A stretch of 19,776 nt of DNA from Desulfobacterales bacterium (GTDB lineage Bacteria; Desulfobacterota; Desulfobacteria; Desulfobacterales; Desulfobacteraceae). The stretch is from contig JAKSAU010000783.1 in the NCBI GenBank assembly GCA_022361535.1, positions 1-19,776 on the forward strand, in the 5' to 3' direction. The position numbers were made by a program, and so were the translations under genes. The notes under the pieces are model-generated. The model saw only the letters and a program-made list of their open reading frames with translations, did no database searches and was not told the DNA's origin. How positions within the stretch are numbered: position 1 is the first letter of the stretch; each line of letters opens with the position of its first letter. Shown here one piece after another: positions 1-8,557 of the stretch.

Positions 1-32
1 AAACAGATAAAAAGAAAACAGGTAAGATGATT

Positions 33-71
33 AAAAGGGCTGCCCTTCCCCCCAAAGGTGCAGCCCTTTTT
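33..71. terminator. Bidirectional intrinsic terminator
   Basis: An 11-bp perfect stem (33-43 with 60-70) has a 16-nt loop, with A-run and T-run flanks on both sides. It would end a plus-strand gene lying left of the window as well as the minus-strand gene at 121-534. Confidence 0.8.
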
Positions 72-120
72 AAGGTATATTCTTTTATTCTCCCACCTCC
101 CTGGGTGAGATAAAAGTTCC

Positions 121-534
121 TTATTGTGCAGGCTCATATGCTTCAGCTTCAGCAACACCTGTCATAGGCACTACAGAAACTAACTGGTCGCATTCCCACC
201 CTTTAGGATGGCTGTTGGATGCCGGTAAAATCTTCTGGGCAGTCTGGTTGTTTTGGGTTTTTTCATATACCAGGTAATGATCTTTTGTCACTTCCCGGAC
301 ATATTTCCCTGACACCAATAATGTCTTGGTGTTGGGTACATCAGCCCTTAGCAGTTTTCCTCTTTTGGAATACTCTGAGTATGTTTCGTCCTGATTCTTT
401 ATATACTTGTGACCGGTTGCAATGTCGTAGTAGGCATCTGCTGTTGCTTTTTTAGTATTGCTGTCCCCTGCCAAGGCGCTTCCTACAAGTGTTAAAGATA
501 TAAAGATGGTAAGAAAATAAATCGTCTTTTTCAT
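121..534 (-). CDS. Small secreted protein of unknown function
   Basis: The product is 137 aa. It starts MKKTIYFLTIFISLTLVGSALA, a typical signal peptide (two Lys, hydrophobic core, small residues before a cleavage point near residue 22), so export to the periplasm is likely. The mature part is polar, rich in Lys, Thr and Tyr, has one Cys (in a GWEC segment near residue 114), and shows no membrane segment. I do not recognise a family. An AAGGAG ribosome site sits about 10 nt before the ATG, and a terminator follows the stop, so it is probably a single-gene transcript. What it does is unknown; an envelope protein is as far as the sequence supports. Confidence 0.75.
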   Translation of the reverse strand: MKKTIYFLTIFISLTLVGSALAGDSNTKKATADAYYDIATGHKYIKNQDETYSEYSKRGKLLRADVPNTKTLLVSGKYVREVTKDHYLVYEKTQNNQTAQKILPASNSHPKGWECDQLVSVVPMTGVAEAEAYEPAQ

Positions 535-856
535 GACCCTATGTCTCCTTTTTATCCTGTTTCGCAGGAATATATCCGTGAAAAGAGAATGCGAGATTGC
601 CGTAAATGTGAAAGTGGTGGTTCCTGCAGTTATAACGTCTGGTTACCCGGGTAGGGGTGCGCCGACCCTACCCGGGCGGTGCGAAAAATGATCAGTGGAG
701 GTGCCCATAAAGCTTAAGGGTCTGATCAGATTTCATTTTTATGATCCCATCTAATACCAAAAAAGAGAATAAAACAATCGGGGAAATACCTATTTTAATA
801 TGGCAAAACCCCTAGCAATAAAAAAATCTTTTCGGAAAAGGCTGACTGCTAAAGTG
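535..856. other. Intergenic region with one hairpin, no gene seen
   Basis: About 320 nt lie between the secreted-protein gene and the response regulator stop. The notable contents are the GC-rich inverted repeat at 646-676 and the AT-rich terminator of the regulator gene at its right edge. I found no convincing ORF or RNA gene. The promoter for the 121-534 gene must lie at its left end, but I could not pick a clear -35/-10 pair. Confidence 0.6.
646..676. repeat. GC-rich inverted repeat, REP/MITE-like
   Basis: An 11-bp perfect inverted repeat (CCCGGGTAGGG at 646-656, CCCTACCCGGG at 666-676) encloses a 9-nt loop. It is far more GC-rich than its surroundings and has no T-run, so it is not a standard terminator. 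Its GGGTAGGG...CCCTACCC form resembles short palindromic repeats scattered in environmental bacterial genomes; no second copy is present here. Confidence 0.5.
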
Positions 857-861
857 TCAGC
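820..861 (-). terminator. Probable terminator of the response regulator gene
   Basis: Reading the minus strand, a 6-bp stem GCTGAC/GTCAGC (861-856 with 846-841) overlaps the TGA stop. It is followed by a small AT stem (CTTTT/AAAAG) and a seven-T run (826-820). The pairing is modest. Confidence 0.5.
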
Positions 862-1543
862 TGTTCTCCGTACCCTTTCTGATGAATGTTTCAAGGGGTG
901 TCATCCCCTTTACCACAGCATATTTTGTCAGCTCTGCCGTAGAGCTGAGTTTTAATTTTTTCTTCAAGTTCGCCTGATGGATTTGCACAGTTTTGGGGCT
1001 GATAAACAATTTATCAGCGATTTGACTGGGTTTATATCCCTCGGCAATGAGCTGCAAAACTTCTCTTTCCCGGCTTGATAAAACAGAAGGCGTGATTTCT
1101 TGTGCCTCTTTATCTGAAAGTGTTTTTACCACCATGCCGGCAACTTGCGGACTTAAGTATATTTCGCCCTTGGCAACGGAATAAACTGTATTTATAAACT
1201 CTTTTAATGGGCTTGATTGAAGTATGTATCCTGAAATACCTGTTTCTAACATACGCCACACATAATGGGGGACGGCTACTTTAGACAATGCGATGATTTT
1301 AATATTTTGGTTACGGGTCAGAATTTGCCGTGCTGTTTCAACACCATTTTGATCCGGCAGGTTGGTTTCCAGGACAACGATATCAGGTTGGAGTTCAATG
1401 ACCTGGTTGATGGTTGAATACCCATTATCTGTTTCTCCGACAACTGTAATACCATATCCCTTTGAGATGGCGTGCACAAGGGACTCCCTGAAAAGCCGCT
1501 GTGAACTTGCTATGAACAGTTTAATCTCGGCCATTCTCCACAT
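857..1543 (-). CDS. Atypical NarL/LuxR-family response regulator
   Basis: The product is 228 aa: a receiver-like domain (about 5-125) and a C-terminal LuxR helix-turn-helix (about 155-215, with LSSREREVLQLIAEG and SPKTVQIHQANLKKKL), so it is a DNA-binding transcription regulator. The receiver lacks the usual phosphorylation set. The acidic pair after strand 1 is Ser13-Ser14, the acceptor Asp is Glu59 (VVLETNLP), and the conserved Lys is Gln109; Ser87 keeps the switch Ser/Thr. It probably acts without phosphorylation, or with Glu59 mimicking it. No histidine kinase is adjacent. The first ATG is used here; the fourth codon (ATG at 1534-1532) is an equally good start and fits the family N-terminus better. 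Targets are unknown. Confidence 0.88.
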   Translation of the reverse strand: MWRMAEIKLFIASSQRLFRESLVHAISKGYGITVVGETDNGYSTINQVIELQPDIVVLETNLPDQNGVETARQILTRNQNIKIIALSKVAVPHYVWRMLETGISGYILQSSPLKEFINTVYSVAKGEIYLSPQVAGMVVKTLSDKEAQEITPSVLSSREREVLQLIAEGYKPSQIADKLFISPKTVQIHQANLKKKLKLSSTAELTKYAVVKGMTPLETFIRKGTENS

Positions 1544-1560
1544 ATTCCTGTCTGCCTTAT

Positions 1561-1594
1561 CGTTTTCTAAGACGACATCGTCATCGCAGAAACG
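1561..1594. promoter_or_regulatory. Nested dyad upstream of the regulator gene
   Basis: A 12-nt dyad GACGA-CA-TCGTC (1571-1582) lies inside a weaker outer pair (CGTTTTCT at 1561, AGAAACG ending at 1594). It sits 28-51 nt before the regulator's first ATG, where an autoregulatory operator could lie. The evidence is sequence symmetry only. Confidence 0.25.
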
Positions 1595-1733
1595 ACAGTT
1601 GGCAATTAGTACCGTTGAATAAATTTTAGAGATGGTTTCTTTACCGAAGATAGTTTATGAATATCCCATGCTCATCATTGGGTCAAGAAAAAAGAATTGT
1701 GAATAAAAATAAATGGATGGCTTAAAAAATGGT

Positions 1734-1765
1734 AAACCGGGGAACTGCCTTGTGTTCCCCGGTTT
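1734..1765 (-). terminator. Intrinsic terminator after the adenosine kinase gene
   Basis: A 12-bp perfect stem (1734-1745 with 1754-1765, GTTCCCCGG in one arm) has an 8-nt loop. On the minus strand it is followed by ACCATTTTTT. It lies 26 nt past the kinase stop. Confidence 0.88.
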
Positions 1766-1790
1766 GACAAATTATTCATATGAATCGATT

Positions 1791-2762
1791 TTAGATTGTT
1801 TTTTTTATGTGTTCCCAAGCGGACTCCGGTACTTGAGCTCCCATAACCTGGCACACTTCATATCCGCAGGCAGAGCCAAGCTTTCCGCTTTTTTCAATGG
1901 AAAGACCGTTTGCAATGCCGTATAAAAAACCTGCCGCCCAAAGATCTCCTGCGCCAGTGGTGTCAACGGGTTCCTTACCTGTTACAGGTTCGATTTTTGT
2001 AGCATTGCCTTTAAAGGAAATATAGCTGCCGCGGCTTCCCACTTTGAGAACAGCGTAGGTGACATGTTGAGCCAATTGTTTCAGAGCAGTCTTTTCGTCT
2101 GTATGCCCTGTATATGCCCTTGCTTCATCTTCGTTTGCAATTAAAATATCAACATAATCTTCAATGATACCGGGTAAAATCTCTTTTGAGGCCTCCACCA
2201 CTTCAAAACTTGCCAGGTCCAGTGCAATCATTGCTCCTGCTGATTTTGCCGCTTTAACCGCGGCCGTCATCAAGTCTGGGTTAAACAGGAGGTATCCTTC
2301 TACAACAGCAATGGCTGTATCTGCAAAAAGATCAGGTGTAACAGTATCAGGGGTCAATTCTACAGATGCGCCAAGGTTTGTAAACATGGACCGTTGAGCA
2401 TCCGGGGTGACCACAGAGATTACTTTACCGGTGGCTGTATCAGAAAGACTGAGCATAGGTTCAACACCGCAGGTGCGCACCTGGGTTTCAAAATCGTTTC
2501 CAAATTTGTCTTGCCCGCGTTTTCCGATGAACCTGGCTTTTCCTCCCAGGTTCCCCACGCCAATGATCGTATTGCAGGCAGCACCACCCGGAACAATAAC
2601 CGGTGACTGGTTTGTTTTTGCTAAAATAGCTTGCTGCTCATCATCATTTACATATGTCATTCCCCCTTTTTCTTTGCCGAGGTCCTTGAGGAAGTCATCG
2701 GTTTCATTGATAAGCACATCGACCAATGCGGCGCCGATACCGGTTATTCTGGTGCTGGACAT
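1791..2762 (-). CDS. PfkB-family kinase, probable adenosine kinase
   Basis: The product is 323 aa, normal for the PfkB/ribokinase family. It has the N-terminal glycine motif (PGGAACN, 58-64) and the C-terminal signature DTTGAGDLWAAGFL (267-280), with Asp273 as the expected catalytic base and GAGD forming the anion hole. PfkB members phosphorylate sugars or nucleosides. Context favours adenosine: the gene is divergent from metK and near ahcY, whose product releases adenosine from S-adenosylhomocysteine. Converting adenosine to AMP would pull the hydrolase reaction forward. A GGAG site lies 8 nt before the ATG, a strong promoter precedes it, and a terminator follows. Specificity is inferred from context; ribokinase-like activity cannot be excluded. 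Confidence 0.85.
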   Translation of the reverse strand: MSSTRITGIGAALVDVLINETDDFLKDLGKEKGGMTYVNDDEQQAILAKTNQSPVIVPGGAACNTIIGVGNLGGKARFIGKRGQDKFGNDFETQVRTCGVEPMLSLSDTATGKVISVVTPDAQRSMFTNLGASVELTPDTVTPDLFADTAIAVVEGYLLFNPDLMTAAVKAAKSAGAMIALDLASFEVVEASKEILPGIIEDYVDILIANEDEARAYTGHTDEKTALKQLAQHVTYAVLKVGSRGSYISFKGNATKIEPVTGKEPVDTTGAGDLWAAGFLYGIANGLSIEKSGKLGSACGYEVCQVMGAQVPESAWEHIKKTI

Positions 2763-2804
2763 TATTATTCTCCATGTTTTGGTTACAGTTTAATTTGTTG
2801 TAGC

Positions 2805-2832
2805 ATCATAAAAATTAAAGCCTGATTGTCAA
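2805..2832 (-). promoter_or_regulatory. Sigma-70 promoter of the adenosine kinase gene
   Basis: On the minus strand TTGACA (2832-2827) and TATGAT (2810-2805) are separated by 16 nt, a near-consensus pair. Start of transcription would be near 2798, giving a leader of about 35 nt. Confidence 0.7.
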
Positions 2833-2860
2833 GAAGAAATTGGCTATTTATTCAAATATG

Positions 2861-2880
2861 AACATATATTGATATATTTG
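2861..2880. promoter_or_regulatory. Putative methionine-cycle operator between kinase and metK promoters
   Basis: AACATATATTGATATATTTG matches the ahcY-upstream dyad at 4296-4314 in the core AACATAT-N-TTGATAT-N-TT. It lies between the kinase -35 (2832) and the metK -35 (2890), so one bound protein could affect both. SahR, an ArsR-family regulator of methionine recycling in proteobacteria, is the candidate; the assignment is inference. Confidence 0.55.
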
Positions 2881-2889
2881 CTCTTGGGA

Positions 2890-2918
2890 TTGACAAAAAC
2901 AGGAGAAACGCCTATTAA
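2890..2918 (+). promoter_or_regulatory. Sigma-70 promoter of metK
   Basis: TTGACA (2890-2895) and TATTAA (2913-2918) are separated by exactly 17 nt. Transcription would start near 2925, leaving a leader of about 85 nt in which I see no SAM riboswitch. Confidence 0.7.
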
Positions 2919-3009
2919 AGGAAAGATTATTTCAAGCGTATGATTTAATGTACTAAATATAGATCTAACTCATGTATAAAGGATTACCCCAATAAGTTAA
3001 GGAGACGGC

Positions 3010-4182
3010 ATGTCAGAGAAAAAATCATCCCTGTTTACTTCTGAATCTGTTACCGAGGGCCACCCTGATAAAGTGGCTGATGCGATTTCAGACAGCATTC
3101 TAGACGCGATAATGGCAGAGGACAAAAACTGCCGTGTGGCCTGCGAGACAATGGTCACAACCGGCCTTGCCATGGTGGCTGGCGAGATTACCACCGATTG
3201 CTACGTGGATATTCCCGAAGTGGTCAGGAGCACCATTAAGGATATCGGATATAACTCTTCCTATATGGGATTTGACTGGCAGACCTGCTCAGTCATTACC
3301 AGCATTGATCAGCAGTCCGCTGATATAGCCCAGGGGGTTGACGAAGGAGCCGGCCTGTTCAAGGAACAGGGCGCTGGTGACCAAGGCCTGATGTTCGGTT
3401 TTGCTACTAATGAAACCGAAGAACTCATGCCCATGCCCATTATCTATGCCCATAAGTTAACCAAGCGGCTGACCCAGGTCCGCAAGAACGGCGCCCTTGA
3501 TTTCTTAAGACCTGACGGCAAATCCCAGGTGACCATTGAATATGTAGATGGCAAGCCGAAAAGAGTAGACACCGTTGTTGTTTCAACTCAGCATTCACCG
3601 GATATCGGCTATGATGATCTCAAAGCTGCCATAATCACGGAGGTCATTAAAAAGGTGGTTCCTGAAGATATGATGGACGGTGATACCAGGTTTTTCATTA
3701 ACCCAACAGGACGCTTTGTAGTTGGAGGCCCCATGGGTGACTGCGGGTTGACCGGCCGTAAAATTATTGTAGACACATACGGTGGCCAGGGAAGCCATGG
3801 CGGCGGCTGTTTTTCAGGTAAAGATCCCTCCAAGGTAGACCGTTCTGCCTCTTACATGGGCCGGTATGTGGCTAAAAACTTAGTGGCAGCAGGCCTTGCT
3901 GATAAATGTGAAGTTCAGATTGCCTATGCCATTGGTGTGGCTGAACCCGTATCCATGATGATTGATTTCATGGGAACCGGAAAAGTGTCTGAAGCCCGTG
4001 CCGGTGATATTGTAAAAGAGGTCTTTGACCTGAGACCAGCCGGTATCATTACAGAACTGGATCTGCTTCGTCCCATTTACAGGAAAACATCTGCATATGG
4101 TCACTTTGGCCGTAAAGATCCTGATTTCTACTGGGAAAGAACCATCAAGGCTGACCAGATCAGAAGCCTTGCCGGCCTATAG
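3010..4182 (+). CDS. metK: S-adenosylmethionine synthetase
   Basis: The product is 390 aa, the usual length. It makes S-adenosylmethionine from methionine and ATP in the cytoplasm, the methyl donor for the cell. Diagnostic segments are present: the N-terminal [12 protein letters not shown] with the catalytic His18, the [12 protein letters not shown] loop (about 120-131), and the glycine-rich [23 protein letters not shown] region with ATP/phosphate-binding Lys and Asp. Start: AAGGAG lies 7 nt before the ATG. It has its own promoter and a strong terminator, so it is monocistronic although ahcY follows. The dyad at 2861-2880 suggests co-regulation with ahcY. Nothing is missing or unusual in the protein. 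Confidence 0.97.
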   Translation: MSEKKSSLFTSESVTEGHPDKVADAISDSILDAIMAEDKNCRVACETMVTTGLAMVAGEITTDCYVDIPEVVRSTIKDIGYNSSYMGFDWQTCSVITSIDQQSADIAQGVDEGAGLFKEQGAGDQGLMFGFATNETEELMPMPIIYAHKLTKRLTQVRKNGALDFLRPDGKSQVTIEYVDGKPKRVDTVVVSTQHSPDIGYDDLKAAIITEVIKKVVPEDMMDGDTRFFINPTGRFVVGGPMGDCGLTGRKIIVDTYGGQGSHGGGCFSGKDPSKVDRSASYMGRYVAKNLVAAGLADKCEVQIAYAIGVAEPVSMMIDFMGTGKVSEARAGDIVKEVFDLRPAGIITELDLLRPIYRKTSAYGHFGRKDPDFYWERTIKADQIRSLAGL

Positions 4183-4196
4183 GATTTAAATTAGAG

Positions 4197-4237
4197 AAAA
4201 AGCCGCCTGAGCCGAGTTTCGGATCAGGCGGCTTTTT
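4197..4237 (+). terminator. Intrinsic terminator after metK
   Basis: A 14-bp stem (4197-4210 with 4224-4237) contains GCCGCCTGA/TCAGGCGGC. A G-A mismatch and an inner 4-bp stem (CCGA/TCGG) close a 3-nt loop. A T-run follows on the plus strand and an A-run precedes it. Confidence 0.92.
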
Positions 4238-4248
4238 ATATTTTTGCC

Positions 4249-4277
4249 TTGACCCCCGCGTTAAAAAACTGTAATTT
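4249..4277 (+). promoter_or_regulatory. Sigma-70 promoter of ahcY
   Basis: TTGACC (4249-4254) and TAATTT (4272-4277) are 17 nt apart, just after the metK terminator. Transcription would begin near 4284, upstream of the dyad at 4295-4314. Confidence 0.6.
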
Positions 4278-4294
4278 AACACGAAACAACAAAT

Positions 4295-4314
4295 CAACAT
4301 ATTTTGATATGTTG
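4295..4314. promoter_or_regulatory. Putative operator in the ahcY leader
   Basis: CAACATATTTTGATATGTTG is a perfect 8-bp inverted repeat with a 4-nt spacer, 31 nt before the ahcY ATG. Its position just past the predicted start point would suit a repressor that blocks elongation or initiation. It shares its core with the metK-side site at 2861-2880. Confidence 0.65.
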
Positions 4315-4344
4315 TAATTCAACCCAGTTACAAGGAGTTATAAA

Positions 4345-5790
4345 ATGGTAGAAGGGAATAATAATACAGAGTTTCTTGAACTTGATTTGACCTTGCCGTA
4401 CAAAGTCAAGGATATTGCATTGGCCGAAGATGGTCATAAAGATCTGCAGTTATCAGAAAAAGAGATGCCGGGGCTTATGGCTATCCAGGAAAAATACGGT
4501 CCTGAAAAACCCCTCAAAGGGTTAAAGATCATGGGAAGCCTCCACATGACCATCCAGACAGCCATGCTCATTGATACATTGTATGAACTGGGCGCCGATA
4601 TCAGGTGGGCATCCTGCAACATTTTTTCAACCCAGGATCATGCAGCCGCCGCCATTGCCGAAAAAGGATCTGCTGCCGTGTTTGCATGGAAAGGGGAAAC
4701 ATTAGAAGAGTTCTGGTGGTGTACGGAACAAGCCTTGATCTGGCCGGATGGTTCAGGACCCGACCTGATTGTAGATGACGGCGGAGATGCCACCTTGTTT
4801 GTTCACCAGGGTGTTAAAGTGGAAAAAGATCCTTCTCTTTTGGAAAATCCGACCCACAGCGCAGATGAGCGCTGCCTCATGGAACGATTGAAAGCAAGTT
4901 ATGAGATGGATAACCAGCGCTGGACAAATATTGCTGAAAAGATCCGCGGGGTATCCGAGGAGACAACAACAGGTGTACACCGCCTTTACCAGTTAGCCGC
5001 CAACAATGAATTGCTTTTCCCTGCCATTAATGTCAACGATTCGGTAACAAAATCTAAGTTTGACAACTTATATGGCTGCCGGGAATCCCTGGCTGACGGT
5101 ATTAAGCGGGCAACAGATGTCATGATCGCTGGTAAAACCGTTGTCGTGGCAGGGTACGGAGATGTGGGCAAGGGCTGTGCCGCATCAATGAAAGGCTACG
5201 GTGCCATTGTCCTGGTTACTGAGATTGATCCCATCTGCGCCCTGCAGGCCGCCATGGAAGGATATGAAGTTGTAACCATGGAGGAAGCTGCATCACGTGG
5301 TGATATTTTTGTTACGGCTACAGGTAATTACCATGTCATAACCGGCGAGCATATTGAACAGATGAAAGACGAATCCATCATCTGCAATATCGGTCATTTT
5401 GACAATGAGATAGATATGGCTTATCTGGAAAACCACCCGGATGCAGTGAAACTCAATATTAAACCCCAGGTGGACAAATGGACCCTGCCATCCGGCCGCT
5501 CAGTCATTGTCCTGGCCGAAGGCCGCTTGGTAAATCTGGGCTGTGCCACAGGCCACCCCAGCTTTGTTATGAGCAACAGTTTCTCCAACCAGACCTTGGC
5601 ACAGATTAAATTGGCCAAAGAGGATCTTGATGCAAAGGTCTACACGCTGCCTAAGGAGCTGGATGAAGAAGTGGCAAGGCTTCATTTAAAGAATTTATCC
5701 GTATCCTTAACCGAGTTGACCCAGGAGCAGGCCGATTACCTGGGTATCTCCGTTAACGGGCCATTTAAGCCTGATCACTATAGATATTAA
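4345..5790 (+). CDS. ahcY: S-adenosylhomocysteine hydrolase
   Basis: The product is 481 aa, matching the longer bacterial form. It reversibly hydrolyses S-adenosylhomocysteine to adenosine and homocysteine, using bound NAD. Visible motifs are SLHMTIQTA (65-73), VDDGGD (143-148), [12 protein letters not shown] (204-215), the NAD-binding GYGDVGKG (270-277) and the conserved C-terminus [10 protein letters not shown]. An AAGGAG site lies 9 nt before the ATG. Together with metK and the nearby adenosine kinase it covers synthesis and recycling of the activated methyl group. Its own promoter, dyad operator and terminator show it is a separate unit, probably controlled by the metabolite it removes. 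Confidence 0.97.
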   Translation: MVEGNNNTEFLELDLTLPYKVKDIALAEDGHKDLQLSEKEMPGLMAIQEKYGPEKPLKGLKIMGSLHMTIQTAMLIDTLYELGADIRWASCNIFSTQDHAAAAIAEKGSAAVFAWKGETLEEFWWCTEQALIWPDGSGPDLIVDDGGDATLFVHQGVKVEKDPSLLENPTHSADERCLMERLKASYEMDNQRWTNIAEKIRGVSEETTTGVHRLYQLAANNELLFPAINVNDSVTKSKFDNLYGCRESLADGIKRATDVMIAGKTVVVAGYGDVGKGCAASMKGYGAIVLVTEIDPICALQAAMEGYEVVTMEEAASRGDIFVTATGNYHVITGEHIEQMKDESIICNIGHFDNEIDMAYLENHPDAVKLNIKPQVDKWTLPSGRSVIVLAEGRLVNLGCATGHPSFVMSNSFSNQTLAQIKLAKEDLDAKVYTLPKELDEEVARLHLKNLSVSLTELTQEQADYLGISVNGPFKPDHYRY

Positions 5791-5814
5791 TCCGGTCCAC
5801 GGATAATAGAATAT

Positions 5815-5847
5815 AAAAGGGCAGATCCAAAACGGATCTGCCCTTTT
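5815..5847. terminator. Bidirectional terminator between ahcY and the chemoreceptor gene
   Basis: A 14-bp perfect stem (5815-5828 with 5834-5847, AGGGCAGATCC in one arm) has a 5-nt loop and A/T runs on both sides. It separates two convergent genes. Confidence 0.92.
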
Positions 5848-5872
5848 TGCATTAATGCTTTTTTTATTGCCG

Positions 5873-8251
5873 TTAGATTTTAAAGCGGCCCACAAGATCG
5901 CTTAAATTCTCTGCCAGTTTGGAGAGCGCTTGGGCGCTGTCTTTCACCTGGTCAGATCCTGAGTTAATCTGGTCGGCAGCCTGGCTGACTTCTGTAATTT
6001 CTTCTGTAACACTTCCGGCAACCACTGTAGTCTGATTGACATTTTGGTTCACATCTTCCACACCTTGGGCAGCCTGTGATACGCTGTTGGATATTTCAAG
6101 TGTGGTCGCAGACTGCTCTTCCATGGCAGCGGAAACAGTTGTAACGATGTCGTTTATTTCGTTGATTACTTTTACAACGGTTTCAATGACCTCAACGGAT
6201 TCATCTGTGGAAGCCTGAACATTTGCGATTCGCCTGGATATTTCGCTGGTCGCATCTGCTGTCTGCTGTGCCAACGCTTTAATTTCGCCAGCGACAACAG
6301 CAAATCCTTTACCGGCTTCACCTGCACGGGCAGCTTCAATGGTAGCATTTAAGGCCAGCAGATTAGTCTGTTCGGATATATCGGCGATGGTTTCAGTCAC
6401 TTTATTAATATCCGCGGCAGCCCTTCCAAGTTCGTCAACCTTTGAGGAAACGGCTTTCGCCTGGGTAACTGCGTTCTGGGTTGTGGTATTTCCTTTAGCC
6501 ATATTGGCGGAAATCTCCTCAATCGTGGCCCGCATTTGCTCGATGGCTGCCACTATCGCCTGGATGTTTGAAGTAGCATCCTGGGATGACTCAGCCACGT
6601 TGGTCATATTCGTGCTCATCTCTTCGGCTGCAGATGCCACAGTGTTTGATTTTTGTGCGGTCTGGTCTGAGCTGGATGAAATCTGGTCAGAGACAGCGGA
6701 TAATTCTCCTGATGACGTAGACAAGGTGTTAACACCGTTAGAGATATCTTTGATCATAGCTTGCAGTTTTTCAATAAAGGTATTGATCCAGCCGGATAAT
6801 TCCCCAATCTCATCTTCGGAATTAACAGTTAACCGTTTCGTTAAATCGCCTTCTCCCTGGGCAATATCCTTGATCATGGCATTGGTTTTTTCTATGGGAT
6901 TCAAAATGGAACGAACCAATAGAAATGCCATGGCAACGCCAAGGATCACACCCGCGACAATAAAGATGAGAATGATGGATTTGGCAGAGGTTTGTGTTGC
7001 CTTCATGGTAGATTTTGCCTGTTTTGAAACATGCTCCATCACCTCCATTCCTTTATGGACCGTTTTACTGGCTGATTGTGCGCTGGCAGTTGCTTTCTCA
7101 AGGTTTTCGGCATAGCTTGTCCAGATATCTATATATCCATTGGCGGCAACTTTCAGGTCTTCTGTGGCCTGGGGTGCCTGGGCGATTTGGGACAGCAGGT
7201 CTTTGGTTTTTTGATCTCCGGCGTTGAACATCATGTGATACAGACTTGCAAGTCTGGCATAGATCATTGTTTTTTCAAGGGAGTTCATCGTGTTTATTTC
7301 TTCGAATCCCTTGGCAACGATATTATTCATTTCACGTCCGGCATTGTCTATGTCATCTACATATATGCCTGCACAGATGGTCATATCCCAGGGTTTAAAA
7401 TAGCTGGCCATAGTGACTTTCGGAAACACCTCATCTCCTTTTCCAGGGCGGGTCCAAAAGTACTCAGTAGTGGAATGCCCGTCTTTGACGGCATTTTTTA
7501 CCAGTTCTATCATAAATGCCTTGCCGGTTTTTTTATCCTTTACTTTGCTAAAGTCCATACCTTCGAGACTGGCTTTGGCTCCGTGTGCAATCAATGTATA
7601 ATTCTTTTGGACAACAAAGTAGTAGTTGGTGCCATCAAAGTGCATATTCCTTATTAATTCAAGGGTTTCTTCCCTTGTCTTGCCAGTTGCGTGGGAGTAT
7701 TTAATAGCGTTTAATCCAAGTTCTACAATATCTTTGACACTCTTATAGGCATTTTCTTTAAGATAATCCTGGCTTGAGGACAGAATTCCGGTTTTTGTTT
7801 TTTCGCCTTCAGTTTCAATCGTCTGCTTGAAGATCCGGCTCATTTCTGCGGCGATTTGCTTTAATTGTTCAAGCAGCTCTTTATTTGATTCTTTATTATC
7901 TTTTAAGCTGCTAAGTAAACTGTCATAGGTCTTGGCCGCTTTTTCAAGATTGGCATGCGCCTCAGGATCTATTTGCGAGTCCTTGAGTTCATTAATTTCA
8001 GCATTCGCTTTAGTAAAGGAGGAACGCACTGCTTTATAATCTTCTTCGCCACCGGTCTGGCGAAATTTTTCCTGGTGGATCAAAATATCGTCCAGGTGTT
8101 TTTCAAGTATCAAAACCTGGGATTGAAAATAAGATACTGACATGACTTTGTTCAAAGAAGAATATCCTGTTATTCCAACAATAAGTGCAATGGCGATGAT
8201 GATACCGAACCCGCTGATCAACCTGGTTTTAATTCGCAGTTTCCCAAACAT
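5873..8251 (-). CDS. Methyl-accepting chemotaxis protein with sCache domain
   Basis: The product is 792 aa, an inner-membrane chemoreceptor signalling to CheA/CheW. Order: TM1 (about 11-32); a periplasmic helical stretch (35-180); an sCache-type domain (about 185-300, with [16 protein letters not shown] and [16 protein letters not shown]); a second helical stretch (305-420); TM2 (about 424-446); HAMP (447-500, DLTKRL); and a coiled-coil signalling domain whose hairpin tip holds [20 protein letters not shown] (625-644). The sCache domain appears inserted within a long helical bundle. There is no C-terminal CheR-tethering pentapeptide; the protein ends LVGRFKI. GGAG precedes the ATG by 6 nt. 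The ligand is unknown; sCache domains often bind small organic acids. No che genes are adjacent. Confidence 0.93.
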   Translation of the reverse strand: MFGKLRIKTRLISGFGIIIAIALIVGITGYSSLNKVMSVSYFQSQVLILEKHLDDILIHQEKFRQTGGEEDYKAVRSSFTKANAEINELKDSQIDPEAHANLEKAAKTYDSLLSSLKDNKESNKELLEQLKQIAAEMSRIFKQTIETEGEKTKTGILSSSQDYLKENAYKSVKDIVELGLNAIKYSHATGKTREETLELIRNMHFDGTNYYFVVQKNYTLIAHGAKASLEGMDFSKVKDKKTGKAFMIELVKNAVKDGHSTTEYFWTRPGKGDEVFPKVTMASYFKPWDMTICAGIYVDDIDNAGREMNNIVAKGFEEINTMNSLEKTMIYARLASLYHMMFNAGDQKTKDLLSQIAQAPQATEDLKVAANGYIDIWTSYAENLEKATASAQSASKTVHKGMEVMEHVSKQAKSTMKATQTSAKSIILIFIVAGVILGVAMAFLLVRSILNPIEKTNAMIKDIAQGEGDLTKRLTVNSEDEIGELSGWINTFIEKLQAMIKDISNGVNTLSTSSGELSAVSDQISSSSDQTAQKSNTVASAAEEMSTNMTNVAESSQDATSNIQAIVAAIEQMRATIEEISANMAKGNTTTQNAVTQAKAVSSKVDELGRAAADINKVTETIADISEQTNLLALNATIEAARAGEAGKGFAVVAGEIKALAQQTADATSEISRRIANVQASTDESVEVIETVVKVINEINDIVTTVSAAMEEQSATTLEISNSVSQAAQGVEDVNQNVNQTTVVAGSVTEEITEVSQAADQINSGSDQVKDSAQALSKLAENLSDLVGRFKI

Positions 8252-8279
8252 AACGTCTCCATCAGTTAGAAGATTCGTT

Positions 8280-8352
8280 TGTCATCTGACAGTTTTGCGG
8301 TCATCTGCAACAGAATCGCAAATGCCAAACGATGTAATGTCATCTGATGACA
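8280..8352. repeat. Three TGTCATCTG-type repeats upstream of the chemoreceptor gene
   Basis: GTCATCTG occurs in the same orientation at 8281, 8300 and 8339. The first sits in TGTCATCTGACA (8280-8291). The last is a perfect odd palindrome, TGTCATCTGATGACA (8338-8352). Offsets of 19 and 39 nt are close to two and four helical turns, as expected for protein sites on one DNA face. The regulator is not identified. Confidence 0.55.
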
Positions 8353-8557
8353 AAATTAACAAATTTTTATGAAAAATATTCTAAAATGCGATAGTTTTAT
8401 ATAAAAGAGTTTACAAAAAATCAATAAATTATTAACGAAAATTTACTTTTTTCATTGTTTAGGTTTGGAAATCATTTGGTTTATAGTTGTGAACTGGCTG
8501 AATTGTATTTAAATTCAATATATTATGATTGTTTTTGGGGTGGGTCGGGTTGAAAGG

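Noticed and set aside
2925..3009. SAM-sensing riboswitch in the metK leader
   Set aside because: The leader is short and AT-rich, and I could not find the conserved cores of known SAM or SAH riboswitch classes. A protein operator is better supported.
6339..7115. 258-aa plus-strand open frame
   Set aside because: It lies wholly inside the chemoreceptor gene on the other strand. Its composition is the mirror of the Ala/Ser/Thr-rich coiled coil, and it has no family match.
8353..8550. Replication origin or AT-rich phage attachment site
   Set aside because: The tract is A/T-rich but has no DnaA-box cluster, direct repeats or neighbouring integrase or replication gene.
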